The notes below the pieces were generated by a model. The model saw only the letters and a program-made list of their open reading frames with translations. It searched no databases and was not told where the DNA came from. Below are positions 17,944 through 27,424 of a stretch of 64,000 bases of DNA, one piece after another. Within the stretch, counting starts at the first letter, position 1, and each line of letters opens with the position of its first letter. The stretch comes from Mycobacteroides sp. CBMA 271 (GTDB lineage: Bacteria > Actinomycetota > Actinomycetes > Mycobacteriales > Mycobacteriaceae). Location of the stretch: assembly GCF_009729205.1 (NCBI RefSeq), contig NZ_VTHB01000005.1, forward strand, positions 248,001 through 312,000, written 5' to 3'. The position numbers were made by a program, and so were the translations under genes.

Positions 17944-19218
17944 ATGCTCGACTGGTCACCCATAGACCTCGCGGTGCGTGACGCCGTTCGCCAGTTCATC
18001 GACAAAGAGGTAAGACCTCATGTCGATGCCTTGGAGTCCGGCGAGATGGAGCCGTACACCATCATCCGGAAGATGTTCGCCACCTTCGGCATCGATGCTC
18101 TCGCCAAGGAAGCGATGCAAAAGCAGATCGAGAAGAAGAAGACCCGCGAGGCCGCACTCGCCGCTGGCGAAACCCCGGAGGAATCCAAGAAGGGCGACGG
18201 CGGCGGGGGCGCGATGGGCCTCGCCGGCGGGTCGGCGGGCATGGGGTTCGTGCTCACCAGCGAAATCTCGCGCGTCTGTATGGGTTTGGTGACGGGCATG
18301 GGGGTGAGCATGGGACTGACCGTGCCGACCATCGCCTCCCGTGGTACCGCCGCACAAATGGAGCGCTGGCTGCCCGAGCTGGTCACCTACGAGAAGGTGG
18401 GCGCGTGGGCCATCACCGAACCCGACTCCGGTTCTGACGCATTCGGCGGCATGAAGACCTACGTAACGCGCGACGGCGAGGACTACATCCTCAACGGGCA
18501 GAAGACCTTCATCACCAACGGACCCGATGCCGATGTGATCGTCGTGTACGCCAAGTTGGACGAGAAGGACCCGTCCGTCGACAAGCGGGACCGTAAGGTG
18601 CTGACCTTCGTTCTAGACAAGGGCATGGACGGCTTTGTGCAGTCAAAACCGTTCCGCAAGATGGGTATTCATAGCTCCCGCACCGGAGAGTTGTTCTTCG
18701 AGAACGTACGCCTGAGCAAGGACCGCCTACTCGGGGAGACCGAGACCAATGAGCAGGGTGACGGTCGGGACAGCGCACGTGCCAACTTCTCAATGGAACG
18801 CATCGGTGTCGCCGCGTTGGCCCTCGGCGTCGTCGAGGAATGCCTACGTCTGTCGGTGGATTACGCCAAAACGCGCACCTTGTGGGGCAAGGAGATTGCC
18901 CAGTTCCAGCTCATCCAGCTCAAGCTGGCCAAGATGGAAGTCGCCAGACTCAACATCCGGAACATGCTGTTCCACGCGATCGAAAGCCTGTCCGAGGACA
19001 AGACTCCGTCACTTTCGGAGGCCTCGGCCATCAAGTTGTACTGCTCGGAGGCCGCCACCGACGTCGCGATGGACGCCGTGCAGCTCTTCGGCGGCAACGG
19101 CTATATGACCGAGTACCGCGTGGAACAGCTGGCGCGCGACGCCAAGTCGCTCATGATCTACGCCGGCAGCAACGAGGTTCAGATCACGCATATCGCCAAG
19201 GGGTTGCTAGCCGGATAA
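17944..19218 (+). CDS. acyl-CoA dehydrogenase with a lysine/glycine-rich insertion
   Basis: The 424-residue product is an acyl-CoA dehydrogenase: YEKVGAWAITEPDSGSDAFG (FAD/substrate motif), FITNGPDADVIVVYAKLD, FRKMGIHSSRTGELFFENVR, AQFQLIQLKLAKMEVARLNI and C-terminal QLFGGNGYMTEYRVEQLARD. Between the first helices (about residues 59-100) is an unusual segment with KQIEKKKTREAALAAGETPE followed by a run of glycines, absent from classical FadE proteins. ATG at 17944 starts the fold; the longer frame begins inside the SRPBCC gene. Chain length of the substrate cannot be told. Confidence 0.9.
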   Translation: MLDWSPIDLAVRDAVRQFIDKEVRPHVDALESGEMEPYTIIRKMFATFGIDALAKEAMQKQIEKKKTREAALAAGETPEESKKGDGGGGAMGLAGGSAGMGFVLTSEISRVCMGLVTGMGVSMGLTVPTIASRGTAAQMERWLPELVTYEKVGAWAITEPDSGSDAFGGMKTYVTRDGEDYILNGQKTFITNGPDADVIVVYAKLDEKDPSVDKRDRKVLTFVLDKGMDGFVQSKPFRKMGIHSSRTGELFFENVRLSKDRLLGETETNEQGDGRDSARANFSMERIGVAALALGVVEECLRLSVDYAKTRTLWGKEIAQFQLIQLKLAKMEVARLNIRNMLFHAIESLSEDKTPSLSEASAIKLYCSEAATDVAMDAVQLFGGNGYMTEYRVEQLARDAKSLMIYAGSNEVQITHIAKGLLAG

Positions 19219-19232
19219 ACCACGGCCTAGGG

Positions 19233-19270
19233 AACTGCTGGACCTCGCATTTTCTGGAGGTCCAGCAGTT
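19233..19270 (+). terminator. strong hairpin after the acyl-CoA dehydrogenase
   Basis: Perfect 14-bp arms AACTGCTGGACCTC and GAGGTCCAGCAGTT with a 10-base loop. No T-run follows, as in many mycobacterial terminators. Confidence 0.75.
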
Positions 19271-19288
19271 CTGCGCAAACGCCACCTA

Positions 19289-19430
19289 ACCGCTCGGTCA
19301 TATTGCTAGAGATCCGCCGTCCCCCTGCCGCCCCGCGAGCGACTCCCGAAGGTGACATAGGGCACATACTGCCGCGCTATGTGACACGTGAGCCATAGAC
19401 CCGGCCGTGCCCATCATGTTACCGTTCGGT
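19289..19430. promoter_or_regulatory. two ACCGnTCGGTCA boxes upstream of the hydrolase/reductase operon
   Basis: The short palindrome ACCG-CT-CGGT (19289-19298) and its near copy ACCG-TT-CGGT (19421-19430), each followed by CA, flank the region before the gene at 19489. The second lies 58 bp from the start and looks like a TetR half-site pair. No adjacent regulator was found. Confidence 0.4.
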
Positions 19431-19488
19431 CAATTCGAGTGAAGAATGTCACTCTTGCTCGCTTTTTCAGTGTTGAGAGGCGGTTTCA

Positions 19489-20367
19489 ATGACGGCGGTC
19501 CATGAACCTCAGGGCATCGAGATACGCGCAAGAGATGTCACGTTCGACCTGAGTGACACCCCGTTGCACTGGATCCCCGGTCAACCCGTTGCGTCCAATA
19601 CCCTCAGTGCGCTGCACATCATGGTTCCCGAAGGGGAAAGATGGTTTTGCGAGGTATTTGCTGAGGCACTGCCTTATGTCAAGGACGAGAAGCTCGCTCG
19701 TGAGATGCGCGGCTTCATCGGGCAGGAAGCCATGCACGCGGAGGTTCATGACCGGGCCGTGGGCGAGTTCTTAGAGGCCCATGGCATCAGCACCGGCCCG
19801 TACTTGCGTCAGGCTGAATACTTGTTTCGCAAGGTGCTGGCGCCGAGGCAATCTCGGTCCGCACGGGTGCGCCACAGCGACCTGGTCCAGAGGCTATGGC
19901 TCATCGCCGCCATCGAGCACTACACAGCTGTGCTCGGGGACTTCGCCCTTAACGCCACCTGGACCGAGCACGGTGCGGACCCGACCATGACCGACGTCTT
20001 GAGATGGCATGGCGCGGAGGAAATGGAACACCGCAGTGTGGCCCACGATGTCGCGAACTACTTCAGCACAAGTTACTTTCAGCGAAGCCGCGCCATGGTG
20101 CTCGCGATGTTAGGGCTGGCCGTATTGGTCCTGCGCGGCGCGTTCCTCATCATGCGCGAGGATCCAACAGTTCACTACTCCCGTTCCCGGATATGGCTCC
20201 AGTACTTCAGGAGTGCACACCGCGGGCTCTTGCCCAAGCTCAGGTGGCTGGTTACCTCGACGCTCGGCTACTTCCGGCCCAGCTTCCATCCCGATGAGAT
20301 CGGCTCCACTGCTCAAGCAGTCGCGTACTTGGCATCCTCGCCGGGTGCACGGAGCGCGGCGTTGTGA
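19489..20367 (+). CDS. predicted metal-dependent hydrolase (COG3687 type)
   Basis: The 292-residue product has the helical, histidine- and glutamate-rich pattern of this uncharacterised family: EGERWFCEVFAEALPYV, MRGFIGQEAMHAEVHD, LIAAIEHYTAVLGDFALN and WHGAEEMEHRSVAHDVA, in which E-x2-H type pairs repeat as in diiron/ferritin-like folds. A C-terminal hydrophobic stretch (AMVLAMLGLAVLVLRGAFLI) may anchor it to the membrane. Its stop overlaps the GTG start of the [2Fe-2S] reductase, so an electron-transfer partnership, and perhaps an oxygenase rather than a hydrolase function, is an inference. Confidence 0.8.
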   Translation: MTAVHEPQGIEIRARDVTFDLSDTPLHWIPGQPVASNTLSALHIMVPEGERWFCEVFAEALPYVKDEKLAREMRGFIGQEAMHAEVHDRAVGEFLEAHGISTGPYLRQAEYLFRKVLAPRQSRSARVRHSDLVQRLWLIAAIEHYTAVLGDFALNATWTEHGADPTMTDVLRWHGAEEMEHRSVAHDVANYFSTSYFQRSRAMVLAMLGLAVLVLRGAFLIMREDPTVHYSRSRIWLQYFRSAHRGLLPKLRWLVTSTLGYFRPSFHPDEIGSTAQAVAYLASSPGARSAAL

Positions 20368-21524
20368 GCACGAGCACCACATCGAAACGATCGGCTAAGT
20401 CCTACTTCTTACCGCTGGACGCCGAGATCACTAAGGTGCCACCGACGCTGCGCGGCAAGTACTCCCGCGATCCACTGCTGGTCGTCGTTGGCGGGGTGGT
20501 CGAGGCATCCTTCAGCCTCTTCGCACGACTGACGCGGGTCACCAAGCCCATCGAGGTCAACCGGGTACAGACCCTGCGAGTCGCCCGCCGAGAGGTCGTC
20601 GCCCATGACGAGAACGTTGTCGCCCTGACCTTGACCGCTCCGGAAGGCGGTGAGCTCGAACCGTGGACGGCCGGGGCACATCTGGATCTCCTCCTGGATT
20701 CCGGCCGCATGCGGGAGTACTCCCTCTGCGGGGATCCTGCCGTGCGCGACAGCTATCGGATTGCCGTCCGCCGAGTGCCCGACGGTGGTGGGGGTTCGAT
20801 CGAGGTGCACGACACCCTGCATGTCGGGGCACTCATCCGGGTAAAAGGGCCGAGAAACGGCTTACCGATGGCCGTGCCTGGCCACGGGTCGCCCGCACAG
20901 CGCCTTCGCTTCGTTGCCGGAGGTATCGGTATCACCCCGATTTTGCCGATGCTCATGACCGCTGAACGACTCGGCCTGGATTGGTCGATGGTCTATACCG
21001 GGCGCAGTCGAGACTCGATTCCATTCCTGGATGAGCTCCGGACCTTCGGCGAGAAGATCACCGTACGCACCGACGACGAACATGGATTGCCGTCAGCCAC
21101 AGACCTTCTCGGGGACATCCCCGGCGCCACCGCGGTCTATTGCTGCGGCCCCACCCCCATGCTCGAGCTGCTCCGCACAGCACTGATCGACCGTCCCGAC
21201 GTGGAACTGCACTATGAAAGGTTCTCGGCGCCGCCCGTCGTGGACGGCGCGCCCTTCACGGTCGTCCTGGCCCGCAGTGGCGAGCGGGTCAATGTATCGG
21301 CAGGGGAGAGTGCCTTGGCTGCGATCCTGCGGCACAATCCGCAAGCGCCGTACTCGTGCGCACAGGGCTTCTGCGGGACGTGTGAAGTGAGGGTCACCGG
21401 TGGTGCCGTTGAGCACCGCGACACCTTGCTCACCGGACCCGAACGCGACACGGGCAGCATGCTGCCCTGCGTATCGCGTTGTGCTGACCGCTCCGGAACT
21501 GGAGAGCTCGTCATCGACCTGTGA
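20364..21524 (+). CDS. ferredoxin reductase with C-terminal [2Fe-2S] domain (PDR/Vanillate reductase type)
   Basis: The 386-residue product has an FMN/FAD-binding beta-barrel ([20 protein letters not shown]), an NAD-binding domain ([40 protein letters not shown]) and a C-terminal plant-type ferredoxin domain with [13 protein letters not shown] and the fourth cysteine in MLPCVSRC. It passes electrons from NAD(P)H to a partner, presumably the upstream protein. GTG at 20364 overlaps the upstream stop. An N-terminal extension of about 55 residues has no clear match. Confidence 0.88.
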   Translation: MSTSTTSKRSAKSYFLPLDAEITKVPPTLRGKYSRDPLLVVVGGVVEASFSLFARLTRVTKPIEVNRVQTLRVARREVVAHDENVVALTLTAPEGGELEPWTAGAHLDLLLDSGRMREYSLCGDPAVRDSYRIAVRRVPDGGGGSIEVHDTLHVGALIRVKGPRNGLPMAVPGHGSPAQRLRFVAGGIGITPILPMLMTAERLGLDWSMVYTGRSRDSIPFLDELRTFGEKITVRTDDEHGLPSATDLLGDIPGATAVYCCGPTPMLELLRTALIDRPDVELHYERFSAPPVVDGAPFTVVLARSGERVNVSAGESALAAILRHNPQAPYSCAQGFCGTCEVRVTGGAVEHRDTLLTGPERDTGSMLPCVSRCADRSGTGELVIDL

Positions 21525-21580
21525 TCGCCGAGCGCCCGCTCACGGAGAGGACAGCCCACCGCACCGCGTACCGTGTGCAT

Positions 21581-23899
21581 GTGCGCAAGTCGAACACCGC
21601 CTCACGGTTCACCGGGAAGTTCTGGAAACTACTCGGGGCCACCACCGACAAGAACCAGAGCCAGTCGCTGGACCTCGTGGAAGCCTCGAAGAAGTACGAC
21701 GAGAAGGCCAAAGACCTCACCGACGAACAGCTCACCAAGGCGGCCAAGAAGCTCGACCTTGCCGAGGGCATCGAGTCCAAGGACATCGGCCAGTTTCTCG
21801 CGATCGTGCGGGAGGCCGCCGAGCGGACCATCGAAGAGCGGCCATTCGACGTTCAGCTGCTGGGGGCGCTGCGGATGCTTGACGGCGATGTCATCGAGAT
21901 GGCCACCGGCGAGGGTAAGACCCTTACCGGCGCGATCACCGCCGCGGGATACGCGTTGGGCGGGCGCAGCGTGCACGTCATCTCCGTCAATGACTATCTG
22001 GCCCGACGCGACGCCGAATGGATGGGGCCATTCCTGGAGCGGATGGGTTTGACGGTCGGCTGGATCACCGAGGAATCCACGGCCGAAGAGCGTCGCAAGG
22101 CGTACGCCAGCGATGTCACCTACGGTTCGGTCAACGAAATCGGTTTCGACGTGCTGCGCGACCAGTTGGCCATCGACGTGGACGCCCTGGTCTCACCGAG
22201 CCCCGATGTCGCGGTGGTCGACGAAGCCGACTCGGTGCTGGTCGACGAGGCATTGGTGCCGCTGGTGCTGGCCGGCACGAGCCATCGGGAAGCCCCGAGT
22301 TCCGAGGTCATCGAGGCGGTACGCGACCTGATCGCGGGCGAAGACTATGAAGCCGATAACGACCGCCGCAACATCTTCCTTACCGACGTCGGCGCCACGA
22401 AGCTTGAGAAGCAGCTGGGGAACATCGACCTGTATTCCGAGCATCACGTCGGGACCACCCTCACCGAAGTCAACGTGGCCCTGCACGCACACGTGCTCCT
22501 CGAACGCGATGTGCACTACATCGTGCGCGACGGGGCTGTGCATCTGATCAACTCCTCACGCGGTCGCATCGCGACGCTGCAACGCTGGCCCGATGGCCTG
22601 CAGGCGGCGGTCGAGGCCAAGGAGGGCATCGAAACCACCGACACCGGTGAGGTTCTCGACACCATCACCGTGCAGGCCCTCATCAACAGGTACCCACGTG
22701 TCTGCGGGATGACGGGTACTGCGCTGGCGGCCGGTGAGCAGCTACGGCAGTTCTACAAGCTTGGCGTCTCGCCGATCCCGCCGAACACCCCAAACATCCG
22801 CGAGGACCAGCCCGACCGCGTGTTCATCACCGAGGCGAGCAAGAACGACGCCATCGTCGCGCATATCGCCGAGATCCACGCCACCGGCCAGCCGGTACTG
22901 GTGGGCACTCACGATGTCGCCGAATCCGAGGCGCTGCACCACCGTTTGGTGCGCTCAGGTGTCCCCGCCGTCGTATTGAACGCCAAGAACGATGCCGAGG
23001 AAGCCCGCGTCATCGCCGAGGCCGGAGCGCGGGGCGCCGTCACGGTTTCCACACAGATGGCCGGGCGCGGTACCGATATCCGCCTGGGCGGCTCCGACGA
23101 ATCCGACTACGACGCCGTCGTGGAGGTGGGCGGGTTGCACGTCGTCGGTACGGGGCGACATCGCACCGAGCGGCTCGACAACCAGCTGCGCGGACGTTCG
23201 GGACGCCAGGGCGACCCCGGGTCGTCGGTCTTCTTCTCCAGCTGGGAGGACGAGGTCGTTGTGGCGCACCTGGATTCGGCCAAACTACCCACCGAAACCG
23301 ACGAGGACGGCGGGATCGTCAGCACCAAGGCAGGCGGTCTCATCGACCACGCCCAGCGCATCGCCGAGGGCGCGATGCTCGATCTGCACGCCAACACATG
23401 GCGGTACAACCAGCTGATCGCCCAGCAGCGCGCCATCATCTCCGACCGCCGCGAGACCCTGCTGCGCACCGACACCGCGCGCAAGGAGCTGCAGGAGCGC
23501 TCGGCGGAACGCTATGAGGAGCTGGCCGGGGAACTCTCCGACGAGCGGCTCGAACGTATTTCGCGGCAGATCATGCTGTACCACCTCGACCGCGGCTGGG
23601 CCGACAACCTGGCCTACCTGTCCGACGTGCGCGAGAGCATTCATCTGCGGGCGCTCGGACGGCAGAATCCCATCGACGAGTTCCACCGGTTGGCCGTCGA
23701 CGCATTCGCGTCGCTGGCTGCCGACGCGGTGGAAGCAGCGCAGCAGACCTTCGAAACCGCGAATCTGGTTGACGAGGAACAGGGATTGGATCTCTCAAAG
23801 CTCGCGCGGCCGACCTCGACGTGGACGTACATGATCCACGACGATCCGCGCAAGAACGACAGCCTCTCGATCTTGAACCTGCCGGGCGTCTTCAGCTGA
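21581..23899 (+). CDS. secA2: accessory Sec system translocase ATPase SecA2
   Basis: SecA2 is the mycobacterial accessory motor that exports a subset of proteins. The product has the DEAD-motor sites [13 protein letters not shown], the PPXD region, [16 protein letters not shown] (Walker B), the conserved [20 protein letters not shown] segment and the second motor half ([14 protein letters not shown]), but lacks the C-terminal zinc tail of housekeeping SecA, which is characteristic of SecA2. GTG at 21581 (about 772 aa) aligns with the short N terminus I remember for other mycobacterial SecA2 proteins; a GTG at 21521 overlaps the upstream stop and would add 20 residues. It begins the block that matches Rv1821 onward. 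Confidence 0.95.
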   Translation: MRKSNTASRFTGKFWKLLGATTDKNQSQSLDLVEASKKYDEKAKDLTDEQLTKAAKKLDLAEGIESKDIGQFLAIVREAAERTIEERPFDVQLLGALRMLDGDVIEMATGEGKTLTGAITAAGYALGGRSVHVISVNDYLARRDAEWMGPFLERMGLTVGWITEESTAEERRKAYASDVTYGSVNEIGFDVLRDQLAIDVDALVSPSPDVAVVDEADSVLVDEALVPLVLAGTSHREAPSSEVIEAVRDLIAGEDYEADNDRRNIFLTDVGATKLEKQLGNIDLYSEHHVGTTLTEVNVALHAHVLLERDVHYIVRDGAVHLINSSRGRIATLQRWPDGLQAAVEAKEGIETTDTGEVLDTITVQALINRYPRVCGMTGTALAAGEQLRQFYKLGVSPIPPNTPNIREDQPDRVFITEASKNDAIVAHIAEIHATGQPVLVGTHDVAESEALHHRLVRSGVPAVVLNAKNDAEEARVIAEAGARGAVTVSTQMAGRGTDIRLGGSDESDYDAVVEVGGLHVVGTGRHRTERLDNQLRGRSGRQGDPGSSVFFSSWEDEVVVAHLDSAKLPTETDEDGGIVSTKAGGLIDHAQRIAEGAMLDLHANTWRYNQLIAQQRAIISDRRETLLRTDTARKELQERSAERYEELAGELSDERLERISRQIMLYHLDRGWADNLAYLSDVRESIHLRALGRQNPIDEFHRLAVDAFASLAADAVEAAQQTFETANLVDEEQGLDLSKLARPTSTWTYMIHDDPRKNDSLSILNLPGVFS

Positions 23900-23955
23900 C
23901 GACAGGCTCGTAATTTACGCGGGGTATCGCTCCGCGGATATGAGAGGCTGGCCGG

Positions 23956-24618
23956 ATGGGTGCCGATGAGCCGCTAACGCGACGAGCGTCAGAAGGCAGG
24001 GAACCGTCAACCGGTGATGAGCCTGTCGGGCGCGACACGTCGGACCGAGACGACCGGATTCTGACGGTCCCGAACGTGCTCAGCGTCATTCGGCTGGCGT
24101 TCATCCCGCTGTTTCTCTATCTCGTGTTGGTGACCCACTCGGACGGTTGGGCCATCGCCATCCTGATGCTTAGTGGCTTCACCGACTGGGCCGATGGCAA
24201 GATCGCGCGACTGATGAACCAGTCGTCGCATCTCGGAACGCTGTTGGACCCCGCGGCCGACAGGCTGTATATGGTGACGACCCCGATCGCGTTCGCGATC
24301 CGCGACATCGTGCCGTGGTGGATCGTGCTGACGCTGCTGGCCCGCGACCTGATTCTCACGCTCGGGCTGCCCATCGTGCGCAGCCGCGGAATCGAGGCGC
24401 TCCCGGTCATCTACCTCGGCAAAGCCGCTACCTTCGCGTTGATGTCCGCCTTCCCGCTGATCCTCATCGGCGAATGGGATTCGTTGTGGGGCAGGGTGAT
24501 CGGACCGTGCGGGTGGGCGTTCCTCATCTGGGGGCTGGGTATCTATCTGTGGACGTTCGTGCTGTACATCGCGCAGATCGTCATGATCGTCCGGCAACTG
24601 CCGAAGGTAAGCACCTGA
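23956..24618 (+). CDS. pgsA2: CDP-alcohol phosphatidyltransferase (PgsA2-like)
   Basis: This multi-pass membrane enzyme (220 aa) transfers a phosphatidyl group from CDP-diacylglycerol to an alcohol. The family motif is intact: D-x2-D-G-x2-A-R then G-x3-D-x3-D in DWADGKIARLMNQSSHLG and TLLDPAADR. About five or six membrane segments follow (IPLFLYLVLV, WWIVLTLLARDLILTLGLPI and others). The first 40 residues are polar and include an interspersed-repeat-derived segment (DEPLTRRASEGREPS). Product identity (PGP, cardiolipin or other) is not settled for PgsA2. Its stop overlaps the next start (TGATG). Confidence 0.9.
   Translation: MGADEPLTRRASEGREPSTGDEPVGRDTSDRDDRILTVPNVLSVIRLAFIPLFLYLVLVTHSDGWAIAILMLSGFTDWADGKIARLMNQSSHLGTLLDPAADRLYMVTTPIAFAIRDIVPWWIVLTLLARDLILTLGLPIVRSRGIEALPVIYLGKAATFALMSAFPLILIGEWDSLWGRVIGPCGWAFLIWGLGIYLWTFVLYIAQIVMIVRQLPKVST
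23965..23990 (+). repeat. interspersed repeat copy inside pgsA2 (diverged)
   Basis: GATGAGCCGCTAACGCGACG followed by AGCGTC, translated DEPLTRRAS near the N terminus of PgsA2. It differs from the consensus at a few positions. Confidence 0.6.
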
Positions 24619-25595
24619 TGGCCGATGAGCCGCTTGCGCGAAGAGGATCAGGCGCGGCCGCGGACCCCATACACGGCAACGGACCACACCTCATGGGAGG
24701 TTTCGAGCCCGACGAGGGTTTGGGCCACCACACTGCTAACCGACCGAAACGCAATCCGGTGCCCTCCCTTCTGCGCACCCTGCTCTCCGATCACCTGGAT
24801 GCCGGGTACACCGAAGCCGCCGCTGCCCGGGAACACGGAGCCAGACCACGCTCACGATGGGCCGAATGGGGTTGGCAGGCAATCGCTGCCATCGCCATCG
24901 CCGCGGTGTTCGCGGTCGCCGTAGCTCAAACCACTCGGATCGCACCCGGGGTCAAGCAGGAGAAGCAGGGGCTGCTGGCGAGCATCCGCAGCACGCAGCG
25001 CGATTCAGGAGAGCTGGAGTCCACGCGTGACGGACTGTCGGCCGAGGTGGCCGGCGCTAGGCGTAGCCAACTGGAAGGCAATGAGCAGGGTAAGGACCTG
25101 CTGAATCGATTGGACCAGTTGGGCCTTGCGGCGGCGACCACCGAGGTAAGTGGACCCGCACTCATTGTCACACTGGCCGACCCGGGCAGCACCGGCGACC
25201 TGTCGGACGTCTCCAAGGAGCGCATCCCGCGCAGCCAGCAGGTCATCCTGGACCGCGACATGCAGCTCGTGGTGAATTCGTTGTGGACCAGTGGCGCGGA
25301 GGCGGTTTCGGTCTCGGACATACGCATTGGCCCGAATGTGACGATGCGCCAGGCGGGGGGAGCGATCCTGGTGGACAACCAGCCCATCAGCTCGCCGTAC
25401 CGGATCGTGGCCATCGGTCCGGCCAACACCATGAAGTCCTCCTTCGAGCGCAGTCCGGGCATCGCGCGGATGCGGTTGTTGCAGAAGTCCTACGGCATAC
25501 GGCTCACGCTGGCGACCGAAGAGAACGTGCACATGGCTCCGGCAGTCAACCGGGACGTCAAGTACGCCAAAGAAATTCCGGCCGGTAGTCGATGA
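24618..25595 (+). CDS. DUF881 membrane protein, first of two
   Basis: The 325-residue product has a polar N-terminal tail (with a repeat-derived DEPLARRGSG segment), one membrane segment (WQAIAAIAIAAVFAVAVAQT), a coiled coil (QEKQGLLASIRSTQRDSGEL) and the DUF881 domain (LIVTLADPG, QLVVNSLWTSGAEAVSVSDI, ISSPYRIVAIGPANTMKSSF). DUF881 proteins, found near cell-division and cell-wall genes in Gram-positives, have no assigned reaction. ATG at 24618 overlaps the pgsA2 stop. Matches Rv1823. Confidence 0.88.
   Translation: MADEPLARRGSGAAADPIHGNGPHLMGGFEPDEGLGHHTANRPKRNPVPSLLRTLLSDHLDAGYTEAAAAREHGARPRSRWAEWGWQAIAAIAIAAVFAVAVAQTTRIAPGVKQEKQGLLASIRSTQRDSGELESTRDGLSAEVAGARRSQLEGNEQGKDLLNRLDQLGLAAATTEVSGPALIVTLADPGSTGDLSDVSKERIPRSQQVILDRDMQLVVNSLWTSGAEAVSVSDIRIGPNVTMRQAGGAILVDNQPISSPYRIVAIGPANTMKSSFERSPGIARMRLLQKSYGIRLTLATEENVHMAPAVNRDVKYAKEIPAGSR
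24624..24649 (+). repeat. interspersed repeat copy inside the first DUF881 gene
   Basis: GATGAGCCGCTTGCGCGAAG followed by AGGATC, a near-consensus copy translated DEPLARRGS four residues after the start codon. Confidence 0.75.
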
Positions 25596-25640
25596 TTCAG
25601 ATGATTCTGAGCGGAACGTGATGTGGAGAGGAAGTAGACG

Positions 25641-25973
25641 ATGATCGGCATAGTCGCGCTCGCGATCGGCGTGGTTCTGGGGCTGGTGTTTCACCCGAAC
25701 GTGCCCGACGCCGTCGCCCCGTACTTGCCTATCGCGGTGGTGGCCGCGCTCGACGCGCTGTTCGGCGGCGCCCGCGCCTACCTGGACCAAATTTTCGATT
25801 CGAAGGTCTTCGTGGTGTCCTTCGTGTTCAACGTGCTGGTGGCGGCCCTGATCGTGTTCGTGGGCGACCAGCTTGGGGTCGGCACACAGCTGTCAACAGC
25901 CATCATTGTCGTTCTCGGCATTCGCATCTTCGGAAACGCTGCCGCCTTGCGGCGCAGGCTGTTTGGAGCGTGA
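25641..25973 (+). CDS. small membrane protein (DUF1290, Sbp-like)
   Basis: The 110-residue product is almost entirely three hydrophobic segments (IVALAIGVVLGLVFHPN, FVVSFVFNVLVAALIVFVGD, STAIIVVLGIRIFGNAAALR) with GGARAYLDQIFDSKVF between them, the family pattern of the small basic protein DUF1290. It lies between two DUF881 genes, as Rv1824 does, and the DUF881-DUF1290-DUF881 order is conserved in Actinobacteria. Function unknown; an inner-membrane complex of the three is likely. Confidence 0.87.
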   Translation: MIGIVALAIGVVLGLVFHPNVPDAVAPYLPIAVVAALDALFGGARAYLDQIFDSKVFVVSFVFNVLVAALIVFVGDQLGVGTQLSTAIIVVLGIRIFGNAAALRRRLFGA

Positions 25974-25977
25974 GCCC

Positions 25978-26769
25978 GTGAACGATGCACAACCCGAACC
26001 GCACGACCTGGATAGGGCCGCGGACAGCGCCGCGCACCCCGGCAAGCATGAGATGCCCAAGACGCGGCGGCCACCCACTCGCTCCCAGATCACCTTCGGC
26101 GTGCTGGGAGTGGCGCTGTGCGCGCTGCTAGGCCTCGCGATCACCACCCAGGTACGCCAAACCGAATCGGGTGATGGCCTCGACGCCGCGCGCCCAGCCG
26201 ACCTGCTGGTGCTGCTCGACTCGCTGCAACAGCGCGACGCCACCTTGAACAAGGAGATCGCGGACCTGCAACAGAGCCTTATCACCATGCGCGCCAGCGG
26301 AACCGGCAATCAGGCAGTCATCAACGACGCCAAGGCCCGCCTGTCCGCACTGTCGATCATGGTGGGGACGGTCGGTGCCACCGGCCCGGGAGTTGTCCTG
26401 ACCATCAACGACCCCGGGCAGGGCCTCGGCCCCGAGGCGCTCCTGGACATCATCAACGAACTCCGGGCGGCCGGGGCCGAGGCCATCGAGATCAAGGCGA
26501 ACGACCAATCCGTGCGCATCGGGGCCGATTCGTGGGTCACCGGGGCCCCCGGACAGCTCACCGTCGATAGGATGACGCTGAGCCCTCCGTATTCGCTTCT
26601 GGCGATAGGCGATCCGCCCACTCTGGCGGCCGCGATGAACATTCCCGGCGGCGCAGTCGATACCGTCTCGCGCGTGGGCGGAAGCGTTACCATCGACCAG
26701 CCGGCGCGTGTCGACATCACCACCTTGCGAGAACCGAAACCGCGCCAATACGCTCAGCCCGGCAAGTAG
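25978..26769 (+). CDS. DUF881 membrane protein, second of two
   Basis: The 263-residue product has a 45-residue cytoplasmic tail, one membrane segment (ITFGVLGVALCALLGLAITT), a coiled coil (LLDSLQQRDATLNKEIADLQ) and the DUF881 domain (ATGPGVVLTINDPGQGLGPE, DIINELRAAGAEAIEIKAND, SPPYSLLAIGDPPTLAAAMN). GTG at 25978 begins 5 bp after the stop of the DUF1290 gene. Matches Rv1825. Function unknown; probably a partner of the preceding two proteins. Confidence 0.88.
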   Translation: MNDAQPEPHDLDRAADSAAHPGKHEMPKTRRPPTRSQITFGVLGVALCALLGLAITTQVRQTESGDGLDAARPADLLVLLDSLQQRDATLNKEIADLQQSLITMRASGTGNQAVINDAKARLSALSIMVGTVGATGPGVVLTINDPGQGLGPEALLDIINELRAAGAEAIEIKANDQSVRIGADSWVTGAPGQLTVDRMTLSPPYSLLAIGDPPTLAAAMNIPGGAVDTVSRVGGSVTIDQPARVDITTLREPKPRQYAQPGK

Positions 26770-26834
26770 CCAGAGCACGACACTTAAACTATGCAGCCCA
26801 CGCAGACACTCACCGAGAGCAAGGACCACTCACC

Positions 26835-27230
26835 GTGACCGAAATTCCCGCCGACCTGCATTACACCGAGGAGCACGAATGGGTGCGGCGCACGGGAGAC
26901 ACCACCGTGCGCATCGGAATCACCGACTACGCGCAGTCACAGCTCGGTGATGTGGTGTTTGTCCAGCTGCCGGACGCCGGTTCCGATTTCACCGCGGGCT
27001 CGACATTCGGTGAGGTGGAATCCACCAAGTCGGTATCAGACCTGTTCGCGCCCATTACAGCGAAAGTCGTTGCCGCGAATGGCGAATTGGATTCCAACCC
27101 ACAGCTGGTAAATTCCGATCCCTATGGTGAGGGCTGGTTGGTGGACCTCGAAGTCGCCAGCGCGGCAGATCTCGACGCCGCTCTTAACGACCTCTTAGAC
27201 GCATCGGGATATGGTGACGCCACCGATTAG
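26835..27230 (+). CDS. gcvH: glycine cleavage system H protein
   Basis: GcvH (131 aa) carries the lipoyl arm that shuttles the aminomethyl group between the P and T proteins of glycine cleavage. The H-domain is complete: HEWVRRTGDTTVRIGITDYA, LGDVVFVQLPDAGS, and the lipoylated lysine in FGEVESTKSVSDLFAP. GTG start is preceded by GAGAGCAAGGA. The P protein gene lies about 3 kb downstream under a glycine riboswitch; gcvT is not in the window. Confidence 0.95.
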   Translation: MTEIPADLHYTEEHEWVRRTGDTTVRIGITDYAQSQLGDVVFVQLPDAGSDFTAGSTFGEVESTKSVSDLFAPITAKVVAANGELDSNPQLVNSDPYGEGWLVDLEVASAADLDAALNDLLDASGYGDATD

Positions 27231-27424
27231 GAGGGCACCTGTCCTCCATGCAGTCCGATGACCGCGATTTCGGGTTGACCGCTGCCGGATACGGCAGAGG
27301 TGGCCCGTTACGGGCAGTCAGACGGTACGGTCGGAAATGAGCGGCATGAGGGTCGCGGCGAGCATCAGGCTCAGCGAGATCCGCACTGACAATCGAATCC
27401 TCCAGGGGCGAGGAAGAAGGAGCG

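Noticed and set aside
21521..21581. Longer N terminus of SecA2
   Set aside because: Remembered mycobacterial SecA2 proteins begin at the RKSNT-like segment; kept only as an alternative.
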